NCBI GenBank assembly: GCA_910587895.1
Contig: CAJUOE010000243.1
Location: forward strand, 1-5,143
From: an uncultured Lachnospiraceae bacterium
GTDB taxonomy: Bacteria; Bacillota; Clostridia; Lachnospirales; Lachnospiraceae
Direction of reading: 5' to 3'
DNA length: 5,143 bases
The notes under the pieces are model-generated. The model was not told the DNA's origin. It ran no database searches and was given only the letters and a program-made list of their open reading frames with translations. Of this stretch, positions 1-5,143 are shown in pieces (positions within the stretch are counted from its first letter, which is position 1; the number at the start of each line of letters is the position of its first letter). A program made the position numbers and the translations under genes.

Positions 1-24
1 CTCTACCAACTGAGCTATTTCGGC
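1..24 (-). tRNA. 5' end of a tRNA, truncated by the window edge (isotype unknown, possibly Thr)
   Basis: Read on the minus strand, the first 24 bases give a 5' acceptor strand (GCCGAAA), the U8-A9 equivalent and a classic D-arm (GCTCAGTTGGTAGAG). The tRNA starts at position 24 and continues off the left edge, so the anticodon is not visible. GCCG starts with this D-arm are common among tRNA-Thr genes of Firmicutes, but that is only a weak hint to the isotype. A near-consensus promoter lies just upstream, so this is probably the first gene of its transcript. Confidence 0.85.
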
Positions 25-49
25 AAGGCTCAACAAACGAACCTTTACT

Positions 50-78
50 ATTATAACTACTTTTTATGCAAATTTCAA
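50..78 (-). promoter_or_regulatory. Sigma-A type promoter for the left-edge tRNA
   Basis: On the minus strand there is a -35 box TTGAAA (73-78), a 17-bp spacer, and a perfect -10 box TATAAT (50-55). The predicted transcription start is near 43, about 20 nt before the tRNA 5' end at 24. The surrounding DNA is strongly AT-rich, as is usual upstream of stable RNA genes. The 25-169 stretch otherwise holds no gene, and I see no convincing intrinsic terminator for the upstream remnant genes. Confidence 0.75.
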
Positions 79-169
79 CCACTTTTTTCAAAATTTCCAA
101 AAAAATCTTACTGTTCACAAAACATGGATTCAGCTCCTTACCACGCGCGAACCAGATGGATGCAATCCG

Positions 170-328
170 TTAAGCGCCGTCATCCAAGTGTACTGTAAGC
201 TGGTTATAGGGAATCACGATCCCTTCCTCGTCAAACGTCAGCTTGATCTTCTCTAACAGATCCCACCGGGTCGTCCAGTATTCATCCGTCTTGACCCAGC
301 CCCGGATGCCCAGCACCACCGAGCTCTC
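170..328 (-). pseudogene. C-terminal remnant of an MscS-family mechanosensitive ion channel
   Basis: The minus-strand frame ending with TAA at 170-172 encodes about 52 residues, beginning ESSVVLGIRGWVKTDEYW and ending IPYNQLTVHLDDGA. This matches the end of the cytoplasmic domain of small-conductance mechanosensitive channels: a beta-rich stretch, then the VKT.(D/E)YW segment, then the E-E-G-I-x-I-P-Y/F-x-Q motif near the C-terminus. The family is usually about 270-300 residues, so the pore helices and most of the beta domain are missing. No start codon or ribosome binding site serves this piece. It overlaps in another frame the last codons of the upstream sensor gene, and the homology switches from one to the other around 321-330. 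I infer a deletion or chimeric join, not a functional small protein. Confidence 0.82.
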
Positions 329-1302
329 TCCTCCTCCCGCTCCTTGCGAAGTTTACTCTTCTGCCTCTGGTTCAGATAATATAAGGTGCAGCACAGGATA
401 AAAGCGGTCAGCATAACAAAAACCACTATAAAAATGTTCTGATTGACAGTCCTGCCTTCCTGTTGTATCGCCTCGATCGGCACATAGCCGATCAGATAAA
501 TCGTGCCGCCGTTTACCGACCACATGTAATTCAATGCATCTTTATTTCTGATATCATGGTAGAACATGATGTTCTTATTGTGTTTCAGGCAGTCCTCCAC
601 CTCTTCCCGAAGACCCTCCTCCTGAATATCGTTGGCACGGTAAAAATCCGTCAGGTTCAAGTGTCCCGCGCTCCGTTCCCCCATGCCCTTAGGTTTTAAA
701 ACAAACCGCTCAGTCTCTGCATCCATGATATAGAGCATTGCCTGCTGATTGTAAAAACCCTCCGGCAGCGACTTGTCAAAGGTATCATAAATATATTCCA
801 CATAAAGCGTGGCGATCTCCTGTTCATCTCTTATTACCGGGCATTTGATGCAGTAAGCCCACGTTCCCATATAGTTTAAGTAAGACTGTGACACCGGCAG
901 TCCATCAATCATTCCCCCTGCGGAAAAGTCCATTTCCTCTTCTGTGAATGTCTCTCCCGTGCTGCACACGCCTACCGTTTCACCCGACCGTATCCAGCCG
1001 AGTTTTACCATGGTTTCACTCTTTTTAAAGTTGAGGACATACTCTTCCGGTCTCTCCATATCGGCAATGCCCTGCGCCATCAGCCTCTGATACTCCGCCT
1101 CTTTGTTGAGAATCGCTTCAATTGTACATTTGATCAGATCAAGGCTCTCATTCAGATTCTGCGTTGCTGACGCCGCCATCTCTGTCATAATTCTATGAGA
1201 AACGGAAAAAACGATGACACCCAGAATAAGAAAGACCAAAACGATAGAAACAAGCAATGAAATTCCTCTATCTCTCTTACTTTCATTACGTTTCTTACTC
1301 AT
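253..1302 (-). CDS. Truncated membrane sensor (TM-Cache-TM), likely N-terminal part of a sensor kinase or related signalling protein
   Basis: The open frame gives 349 residues from ATG 1302. Residues 14-35 form a hydrophobic segment. About 250 extracellular residues follow (36-285) with a Cache-like pattern, including YLNYMGTWAY, a CPVIRDEQEI/YVEYIYDTF strand pair, and YLIGYVPIEAI near the end. A second membrane helix (289-310) leads to a charged linker, KLRKEREEERA. In clostridial proteins of this shape the linker normally continues into a histidine kinase or other cytoplasmic output domain. Here the frame instead runs 22 residues out of frame through an MscS tail and stops at 253. The product could at most be a membrane-anchored sensor without output. 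The start at 1302 is preferred over the longer ATG at 1350 because a promoter at 1363-1391 predicts transcription from about 1356, leaving almost no leader for the upstream ATG, and a GGGGATC element sits 5 nt before 1302. Identification as a sensor is good; the exact lost domain is inferred. Confidence 0.72.
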   Translation of the reverse strand: MSKKRNESKRDRGISLLVSIVLVFLILGVIVFSVSHRIMTEMAASATQNLNESLDLIKCTIEAILNKEAEYQRLMAQGIADMERPEEYVLNFKKSETMVKLGWIRSGETVGVCSTGETFTEEEMDFSAGGMIDGLPVSQSYLNYMGTWAYCIKCPVIRDEQEIATLYVEYIYDTFDKSLPEGFYNQQAMLYIMDAETERFVLKPKGMGERSAGHLNLTDFYRANDIQEEGLREEVEDCLKHNKNIMFYHDIRNKDALNYMWSVNGGTIYLIGYVPIEAIQQEGRTVNQNIFIVVFVMLTAFILCCTLYYLNQRQKSKLRKEREEERARWCWASGAGSRRMNTGRPGGIC

Positions 1303-1362
1303 TTTGATCCCCATTCCGCTTTTAGAACTAACTACTTCAGTACTTATCATTTCTTTACTCTT

Positions 1363-1391
1363 ATTATATTCCAGTTGTGATATAAAGTCAG
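1363..1391 (-). promoter_or_regulatory. Predicted promoter for the truncated sensor gene
   Basis: On the minus strand there is a -35-like CTGACT (1386-1391), a 17-bp spacer and a perfect TATAAT (1363-1368), filling most of the 48-96 bp gap after the reductase stop codon. The predicted start is near 1356. The -35 matches the consensus at four of six positions. I see no terminator between the reductase and this gene, so read-through from the reductase is also possible. Confidence 0.55.
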
Positions 1392-1398
1392 TATAAAA

Positions 1399-2553
1399 TT
1401 ACTTTTCCGGCCCAAATAGCGCCGCCGTCTTCTCCATCCGCTCCGCAATCTTCACCCCAAACGGGCAGCGGCTCTCACAAGCCTTACATCCAATGCACGC
1501 ATCCGCGCCGCGCTCAAGCGCCAGATAGTGCTCCCTCACACTGGCGGGAACCTCCCCCTGCATCACGGCAAGATCATAATATTTGTTTACCATGGCAATA
1601 TCAATCTCTTTCGGGCAGGGCTTACAATGCCCGCAGTATGTACATTCGCCCTTACCGAAAGTATTGCGTGGCGCCTTTGCCAGAACTGCGGCATAGTTCT
1701 TTTCCGCCTCAGAGGCTGTCTCGTAAGCCACAGCTTGCTCCACATGCTCCGGTATATCGTATCCCGCCAAAACCGACGCAACCGCCGGACGGGTCAGACA
1801 GTAATGAATACACTGTACGGGCGTCAGCGCAACACCAAAAGGCGAACGCGCCGCATCAAACAGCCTGCCTCCGGCATAAGGTTTCATAACGGTAATGCCT
1901 ACATCATTCTGCTCGCACAGCTTATAGACTTCCGCCCTTGCCGGATCAATACCGCCAAATCCGTCCTCATATTCTTCGACAAAATAATCATCAATATTAT
2001 CCGTAGGCGGCAGAAGATCAAACGCGGGATTGATGCTGAAAAGAATCATCTCAATCAACCCGCTCTCCGCTGCTTTCTTTGCCATAAGAGGGTTGTGCGT
2101 ACTCATGCCGATATGACGTATCGTTCCCTTCTCCTTCAATTCCTTCACATATTCGATAAAAGGCCCATTCATCGCATTATCCCAGTCAGCTTCCTGATCG
2201 ATAAAATGAATCATACCCAGGTCAATATAGTCTGTCTGTAAACGTGTCAGCAGATCCTCAAACGCCTCCCTGCATTTCTCCAAGTCACGGGTTCTCTCAT
2301 ACTGGCCGTTCTGCCAGGTGGAACCGATATGCCCCTGAATAAACCATTTTTCACGTCTTCCCGCCAGCGCTTTCCCAATCTTTGTGCGGACATTCGGCTC
2401 TGACATCCAACAATCCAGAATGTTAATTCCCAGTTCGTCCGCCCGATCAATCATGGCTTTGCACTCTTCGTAGTCGTGGCGCTCCAGCCACTCGCCCCCA
2501 AAACCGACCTCACTGACCATCAATTCCGTTTTCCCAAGTCTGCGATACTGCAT
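1399..2553 (-). CDS. Aldo/keto reductase family protein with C-terminal double [4Fe-4S] ferredoxin-like domain
   Basis: This complete 384-residue protein starts MQYRRLGKTELMVSEVGFGG, the usual first strand of the aldo/keto reductase (AKR) barrel. It continues with LGINILD (D47), RLQTDYIDLGMIH (H116), KGTIRHIGMSTHNP and GITVMKPYAGGRL. The C-terminal part has two cysteine groups, C304/C307/C310/C313 and C353/C356/C359/C363, each followed by proline, expected to hold two [4Fe-4S] clusters. This is the layout of clostridial AKR-ferredoxin proteins, presumably cytoplasmic electron-transfer oxidoreductases; the substrate is unknown. Of the classical Asp-Tyr-Lys-His catalytic set, Asp47 and His116 are present. 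The Tyr position lies in CWMSEPN without a Tyr, and the Lys position reads IQGH (H75), so standard NADPH carbonyl-reductase chemistry is doubtful. The start is firm: AAAGGAGGG at 2559-2567 lies 5 nt upstream. The gene has its own strong promoter at 2625-2653 and is divergent from the LTA-synthase-like gene. Confidence 0.93.
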   Translation of the reverse strand: MQYRRLGKTELMVSEVGFGGEWLERHDYEECKAMIDRADELGINILDCWMSEPNVRTKIGKALAGRREKWFIQGHIGSTWQNGQYERTRDLEKCREAFEDLLTRLQTDYIDLGMIHFIDQEADWDNAMNGPFIEYVKELKEKGTIRHIGMSTHNPLMAKKAAESGLIEMILFSINPAFDLLPPTDNIDDYFVEEYEDGFGGIDPARAEVYKLCEQNDVGITVMKPYAGGRLFDAARSPFGVALTPVQCIHYCLTRPAVASVLAGYDIPEHVEQAVAYETASEAEKNYAAVLAKAPRNTFGKGECTYCGHCKPCPKEIDIAMVNKYYDLAVMQGEVPASVREHYLALERGADACIGCKACESRCPFGVKIAERMEKTAALFGPEK

Positions 2554-2622
2554 GATTTCCCTCCTTTGATTTGTTCCGTTTCTCCACTTACCTAATTTGC
2601 GGGATTCCTTTCCTTGATTCTT

Positions 2623-2639
2623 TCATTGTAAGGCAATGA
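2623..2639. repeat. Short inverted repeat over the reductase -10 box (possible operator)
   Basis: The arms TCATTG (2623-2628) and CAATGA (2634-2639) are perfect complements separated by 5 bp, and the left arm covers most of the reductase -10 box. A bound repressor here would block the promoter. Six-base arms can arise by chance, so an operator role is only a suggestion from position. Confidence 0.3.
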
Positions 2640-2653
2640 TATGTTAAAGTCAA
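2625..2653 (-). promoter_or_regulatory. Sigma-A promoter of the aldo/keto reductase gene
   Basis: On the minus strand there is TTGACT (2648-2653), a 17-bp spacer and TACAAT (2625-2630), each one base from consensus. The predicted start near 2618 gives a leader of about 65 nt ending in the strong ribosome binding site. The -10 box sits inside a short inverted repeat (2623-2639). This promoter overlaps the first codons of the longest open frame on the plus strand, which argues against that frame's first ATG at 2641. Confidence 0.72.
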
Positions 2654-2663
2654 CGCGGGAATG

Positions 2664-2677
2664 TGTATTGAAATACA
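2664..2677. repeat. 14-bp palindrome over the -35 box of the LTA-synthase-like gene (possible operator)
   Basis: TGTATT (2664-2669) and AATACA (2672-2677) are perfect complements around a central GA, and the palindrome overlaps the TTGAAA -35 box (2668-2673). Its sequence differs from the repeat at 2623-2639, so the two would not bind the same protein in an obvious way. The regulator, if any, is unknown. Confidence 0.33.
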
Positions 2678-2696
2678 AGAAAGGATACGTTATCAT
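2668..2696 (+). promoter_or_regulatory. Sigma-A promoter of the LTA-synthase-like gene
   Basis: There is TTGAAA (2668-2673), a 17-bp spacer and TATCAT (2691-2696), each one base from consensus. The predicted start is near 2703. Its -35 box is 14 bp from the -35 box of the opposing reductase promoter, so the two polymerases would compete or share regulators. Transcription from here excludes translation from ATG 2641 and supports the start at 2728. Confidence 0.7.
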
Positions 2697-2727
2697 AAAA
2701 TCAGTGATTATGAATGGGATGTGGAAG

Positions 2728-4632
2728 ATGAATGACACAACATACACGGAGAGACTGAAAAAAGAATACAAAATATGCGTTTATCTGTTTGCGGCAGCTC
2801 TGCTGATAACAGCAATCACATTCCTGCCGTATCTGGCGGATTATTATGTCCTGCAGCCGGACAGCACCATTCTTGCCTACTACGCCGACCATTCGGTTGA
2901 CAGATACTACCGCTTTGAAACTATTGTAATCGGTCTGAGTATCATGACACTGTTATTTTTTAGTCGGCGGCTTTGGGTGGCTCTTACCATACCGTCGCTG
3001 CTGCTCATGTTTTTAGCCTATGCAGACAACATTAAATATGCCGCCCTGAATGAACTTCTGCGTTTTAATGACTTGATGGTTACGGAAGCGGCGGGAATCG
3101 CGCTGCGATATCTCAACCTGAAATTCACTTCTTCACAGCTTAAAGTATTGACATATGTATTTCTTTTATGTGCCGGTGGATTTGCCGCTGACCGGCTTTG
3201 TCGGAAATATCCTCTTTTTTTACAAAAGGAACCCTCACTGCTCAAACGACGGCATACATTAAGTCTTGCCCTTGGCTGCATCTGTCTGGCAGGGCTGCTT
3301 GGCTATGGCGGTTACTTTATCGGAAACGCATACAGCATGACGTCCCTTGATACCATAGATGTAAAAGGAAAAGAAAGTGAACAGTACATCGTTTATAATT
3401 TTATAAAAAACGACAAACTGACCAATATTAACATGAGCAACGTGCAGGACAGCTACCGCTTTTTCACTGACAGCCATCCGGCAAACGAGGGAACAGAATC
3501 CGCCACCCGTCCGAGTGTAATCGTCATAATGAACGAATCGTGGTGGAACACGGATAATATTACGGGCAGCAACGTTACTTTTTCATCCGACCCGATGGAA
3601 ATCTACCGGAAGCTTGAAAAAAGCTGTTCCTCCGGATGTCTTACAACCAATCTGTTCTGCGGCGGCACAATTGGCTCCGAAACGGAATTCCTGACCGGGC
3701 TGAATACAAAATACTTTACATCCTATACCGGCATCGCTTCGGCGCTTGAAAAACGCAAGGTACCGTCCATTGTGGATTATTTCAATGCGCTGGATTATGA
3801 TACCGTGGCAATCCATCCCTATGATGGAAACTTTTATGGCAGAAGCACGATGTATTCGGCTTTGGGTTTTGATCAGATTGTGTTTGAGGATGACATGGAT
3901 TATACCGATATTTATTCGTGCTATATTTCTGATGAAAGCCTTGCCCGGCAGATTATTAAGGAATACGAGGAGAATCCTGCCCAGCAGAAATTTATATATG
4001 CCGTTTCCATAGGAAATCATATACAAGGTCTGGACCGTAAGCATGACTCCCTAAAGCCTTATCCCTATCCGATTTCCGTGAATCTGAAAGGCAATCTGGA
4101 CGAGGAAGCTTATATGGATTTGGTAAGTTACATCAACGGAATTTATCTCGCTAATGAAGCCTTTGAAGAGCTGACGGATTATTTTGCGCAGACAGACGAA
4201 CCTGTCGTGCTTGCAATGTATGGGGACCATATGCCCGGTTTTTCCAAAGAGGCATTAGAGTTAATGGGATTGGACGGTACCGATTCCGAAACACAGAGAC
4301 GGCACTATTCCGTCCCCGTGCTGATATGGAGCAATTTCGAAGCAGACCGGATGGAGCTGGACGGCGAAAACATCAATTATCTGCCACAGATGCTGCTTGC
4401 ATACGCGGGACTCCCGGATTCGGATATGTCTCTTATTCTGAAACGTCAGCGTGAGGTTCTAAAAACAAATACACGTATCCTGGTGGCAGATAATCAAGGC
4501 AGCGTACTCCATGCATATAATAACAGTCAAAGTGAAGCGGTACGACATTTCATGGTGGTGGACTATGATATTTTATTTGGATCCAGCCCGGAACGCGAGC
4601 GGGTATGGCTACCTTATGCCGTGGAAGACTAA
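2728..4632 (+). CDS. LTA synthase family membrane phosphoglycerol transferase (sulfatase-fold)
   Basis: The 634-residue protein starts MNDTTYTERLKKEYK and has five predicted membrane helices (about 16-37, 63-79, 82-101, 139-156, 176-198), then a large extracellular catalytic domain (about 260-580). The LtaS-type active site is complete: Glu270 in VIVIMNESWW (metal ligand), Thr314 in CGGTIGSETEF (nucleophile that takes the phosphoglycerol), His431 in IGNHIQG, and Asp500-His501 in MYGDHMPG (metal ligands). The family transfers glycerol-phosphate from phosphatidylglycerol onto cell-surface glycolipid or polymer, with Mn2+. Length and layout fit LtaS (about 640-650 residues), though a role in another surface polymer is possible. 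The start at 2728 is chosen over the upstream in-frame ATGs (2641, 2710, 2719) because the promoter at 2668-2696 lies within the longer frame and GGGA at 2716-2719 is 8 nt upstream. The gene is a single transcription unit, convergent with tRNA-Asn; the hairpin at 4704-4727 may end both. Confidence 0.92.
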   Translation: MNDTTYTERLKKEYKICVYLFAAALLITAITFLPYLADYYVLQPDSTILAYYADHSVDRYYRFETIVIGLSIMTLLFFSRRLWVALTIPSLLLMFLAYADNIKYAALNELLRFNDLMVTEAAGIALRYLNLKFTSSQLKVLTYVFLLCAGGFAADRLCRKYPLFLQKEPSLLKRRHTLSLALGCICLAGLLGYGGYFIGNAYSMTSLDTIDVKGKESEQYIVYNFIKNDKLTNINMSNVQDSYRFFTDSHPANEGTESATRPSVIVIMNESWWNTDNITGSNVTFSSDPMEIYRKLEKSCSSGCLTTNLFCGGTIGSETEFLTGLNTKYFTSYTGIASALEKRKVPSIVDYFNALDYDTVAIHPYDGNFYGRSTMYSALGFDQIVFEDDMDYTDIYSCYISDESLARQIIKEYEENPAQQKFIYAVSIGNHIQGLDRKHDSLKPYPYPISVNLKGNLDEEAYMDLVSYINGIYLANEAFEELTDYFAQTDEPVVLAMYGDHMPGFSKEALELMGLDGTDSETQRRHYSVPVLIWSNFEADRMELDGENINYLPQMLLAYAGLPDSDMSLILKRQREVLKTNTRILVADNQGSVLHAYNNSQSEAVRHFMVVDYDILFGSSPERERVWLPYAVED

Positions 4633-4694
4633 AATAGCATCAGGTGACGGTCGCCGCCTCTATTTGCCGTAGCGGGATGGTGCTGTATTTCCCC

Positions 4695-4727
4695 AAAAAA
4701 AGACCTGTAAACACAGACGTTTACAGG
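4695..4727 (-). terminator. Intrinsic terminator of the rRNA/tRNA-Asn transcript, possibly bidirectional
   Basis: A perfect 9-bp stem, CCTGTAAAC (4704-4712) with GTTTACAGG (4719-4727), encloses a 6-nt loop. On the minus strand it is followed after three bases by seven T residues (4701-4695), a textbook Rho-independent terminator 12 nt after the tRNA-Asn 3' end. On the plus strand the following bases are only moderately T-rich (CTTTCCTTT), so it could also serve the LTA-synthase-like gene, but less efficiently. Confidence 0.88.
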
Positions 4728-4738
4728 CTTTCCTTTAC

Positions 4739-4810
4739 CTCCCCGAGTAGGGCTCGAACCTACAACCCCGCGGTTAACAGCCGCGTGCTCTACCATTGAG
4801 CTATCGAGGA
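4739..4810 (-). tRNA. tRNA-Asn (anticodon GUU)
   Basis: The minus strand folds as a full cloverleaf of 72 nt. The acceptor TCCTCGA pairs with TCGGGGA (one G-U pair), the D-arm is GCTC...GAGC, the anticodon stem is CGCGG/CCGCG around loop CTGTTAA, and the T-arm is GTAGG/CCTAC around TTCGAGC, with discriminator G. The anticodon GTT corresponds to 4776-4778. The 3' CCA is not encoded, since the next bases are GTAA. It lies downstream of a 23S rRNA end and directly before an intrinsic terminator, so it is probably the last gene of a ribosomal operon. Confidence 0.97.
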
Positions 4811-5003
4811 AAACAATAAATCTGCTCCGCACTGACCCGGCGGAACTTCTCTGAAGGCACATACCCTCAAAACCAAATACTGAATCTCCGTTTCTTTCTA
4901 TCCGTCTGCTTTGTCTGCGGAGAATGCGTCAACATTCTCTCTGGCAAAACTGTAGTTGTTCTTGGGTTCTGTTCTTTAGAACCTTAGAATACCTTTTCGT
5001 TTT
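4811..5003 (-). other. Spacer between 23S rRNA 3' end and tRNA-Asn, with two short hairpins and no visible 5S rRNA
   Basis: This stretch resembles clostridial rRNA-operon spacers (for example a CAGTATTTGGTTTTGAGGG segment on the minus strand). It has two inverted repeats: GGTTCT/AGAACC at 4965-4983 with a 7-nt loop, about 20 nt past the 23S end, and GAGAATG/CATTCTC at 4920-4939 with a 6-nt loop. These may be RNA processing stems. No T-run follows either on the minus strand, so they are not intrinsic terminators. A 5S rRNA needs about 115 nt with recognisable conserved blocks, and I do not find them. No coding frame stands out. Confidence 0.6.
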
Positions 5004-5048
5004 GGTTAAGCCGTCGACCGATTAGTACATGTCAGCTCCACACATTGC
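5004..5048 (-). rRNA. 3' end of 23S rRNA (partial)
   Basis: On the minus strand, the bases corresponding to 5048 down to 5004 match the conserved end of bacterial 23S rRNA: GCAATGTGTGGAGCTGA, then GTACTAATCGGTCGACGG, ending CTTAACC, which pairs with the 23S 5' end in helix 1. The exact mature 3' end may lie a few bases lower (to about 5001). Only about 45 nt can be recognised. The sequence just upstream (5049-5143) does not continue as 23S, so this is either a fragment or the edge of a rearranged or misassembled rRNA gene. Confidence 0.8.
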
Positions 5049-5143
5049 TCCTGATTTCAAAGCCATTTACCCAATCAAGTTTTACTCCCCCATTTGAAGA
5101 ATATTTGGGCAACTTCTTTTCTCGATCTCCTTTCCACCACAAG
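5049..5143. other. Unexplained 95-bp end segment in place of expected 23S rRNA
   Basis: Upstream of the recognisable 23S end one expects the conserved GACGAGGTTGATAGG-type block and the 5' half of the last hairpin. Here the minus strand reads instead through AT-rich sequence with no GATAGG block, and the bases before the GCAA tetraloop (AGGA) cannot pair with the TGTG after it. One plus-strand frame stays open to the window edge and a minus-strand frame gives a short tail ending KWGSKT, but neither is recognisable. The origin is unknown: insertion, rearrangement or assembly join. Confidence 0.5.

Noticed and set aside
125..168. GGATT...AATCC complementary pair downstream of the MscS remnant
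   Set aside because: The arms are only 5 bp with a loop of over 30 nt and no adjoining T-run on the minus strand, so this is not a supported terminator.
321..326. GAGCTC six-base palindrome at the sensor/MscS junction
   Set aside because: A six-base palindrome can easily occur by chance; it coincides with the join but gives no evidence by itself of a site-specific recombination or cloning origin.
463..699. 78-codon plus-strand open frame opposite the sensor gene
   Set aside because: It is antisense to the Cache domain coding sequence, which has clear TM and domain features; nothing supports expression from the plus strand.
1528..2241. 237-codon plus-strand open frame opposite the reductase
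   Set aside because: It is antisense to a well-supported gene, its translation is rich in Arg/His/Ile with no recognisable domain, and it has no clear ribosome binding site. It is a shadow of a GC-biased coding region.
3583..4044. 153-codon minus-strand open frame inside the LTA-synthase-like gene
   Set aside because: It lies fully within the catalytic domain coding region, has no family resemblance, and no promoter or ribosome binding site was seen.
4632..4662. Possible hairpin AAATAG...CTATTT right after the LTA-synthase-like gene as its terminator
   Set aside because: The inner stem needs mismatches and wobble pairs and no T-run follows (GCCGTAGC), so it is not a credible intrinsic terminator; the hairpin at 4704-4727 is a better candidate.
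4629..4862. 77-codon minus-strand open frame spanning tRNA-Asn
   Set aside because: The peptide contains the familiar conceptual translation of a tRNA (VNRGVVGSSPTRG), so it is an artefact of RNA gene sequence.

Overview
The window looks like chromosomal DNA from a Gram-positive member of the Clostridia, probably Lachnospiraceae-like. This is inferred from the clostridial-type tRNA-Asn and 23S rRNA 3' end, the sigma-A style promoters, a strong AAAGGAGGG ribosome binding site, an LTA-synthase-family enzyme, and an aldo/keto reductase with a ferredoxin-like tail. No species is claimed. Nothing in the window is a recognisable phage, transposon, CRISPR or defence locus.

Layout, left to right. 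The left edge cuts a minus-strand tRNA, of which only its first 24 nt are inside; it has a near-consensus promoter at 50-78. Next on the minus strand is a damaged locus. The N-terminal half of a membrane sensor protein (TM, extracellular Cache-like domain, TM, start of a cytoplasmic linker) runs directly, and out of frame, into the last 52 codons of an MscS-family mechanosensitive channel. The junction is near 321-330. The signalling output domains of the sensor and most of the channel are absent, as expected from a deletion that fused two neighbouring same-strand genes, or from a misassembly. Upstream on the minus strand is an intact aldo/keto reductase with two [4Fe-4S] motifs (1399-2553).

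A compact divergent promoter region (about 2620-2700) separates the reductase from a plus-strand, five-TM LTA synthase/phosphoglycerol transferase family protein. Its start is best placed at 2728, because the promoter I can see lies inside the longer open frame. The two promoters are back to back with 14 bp between their -35 boxes, and each overlaps a short inverted repeat that could be an operator.

The right end is the tail of a minus-strand rRNA operon: the 23S rRNA 3' end (about 5004-5048), a 193-nt spacer without a recognisable 5S rRNA, tRNA-Asn(GUU), and a strong intrinsic terminator at 4695-4727 that also sits just past the end of the convergent LTA-synthase-like gene. The last 95 bases (5049-5143) do not look like the 23S sequence that should precede this 3' end, so they are a second likely breakpoint.

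The protein genes do not form an obvious single pathway. I see no convincing new multi-gene system. The best leads are the two breakpoints, the catalytically odd reductase family, and the possible shared control of the divergent pair.
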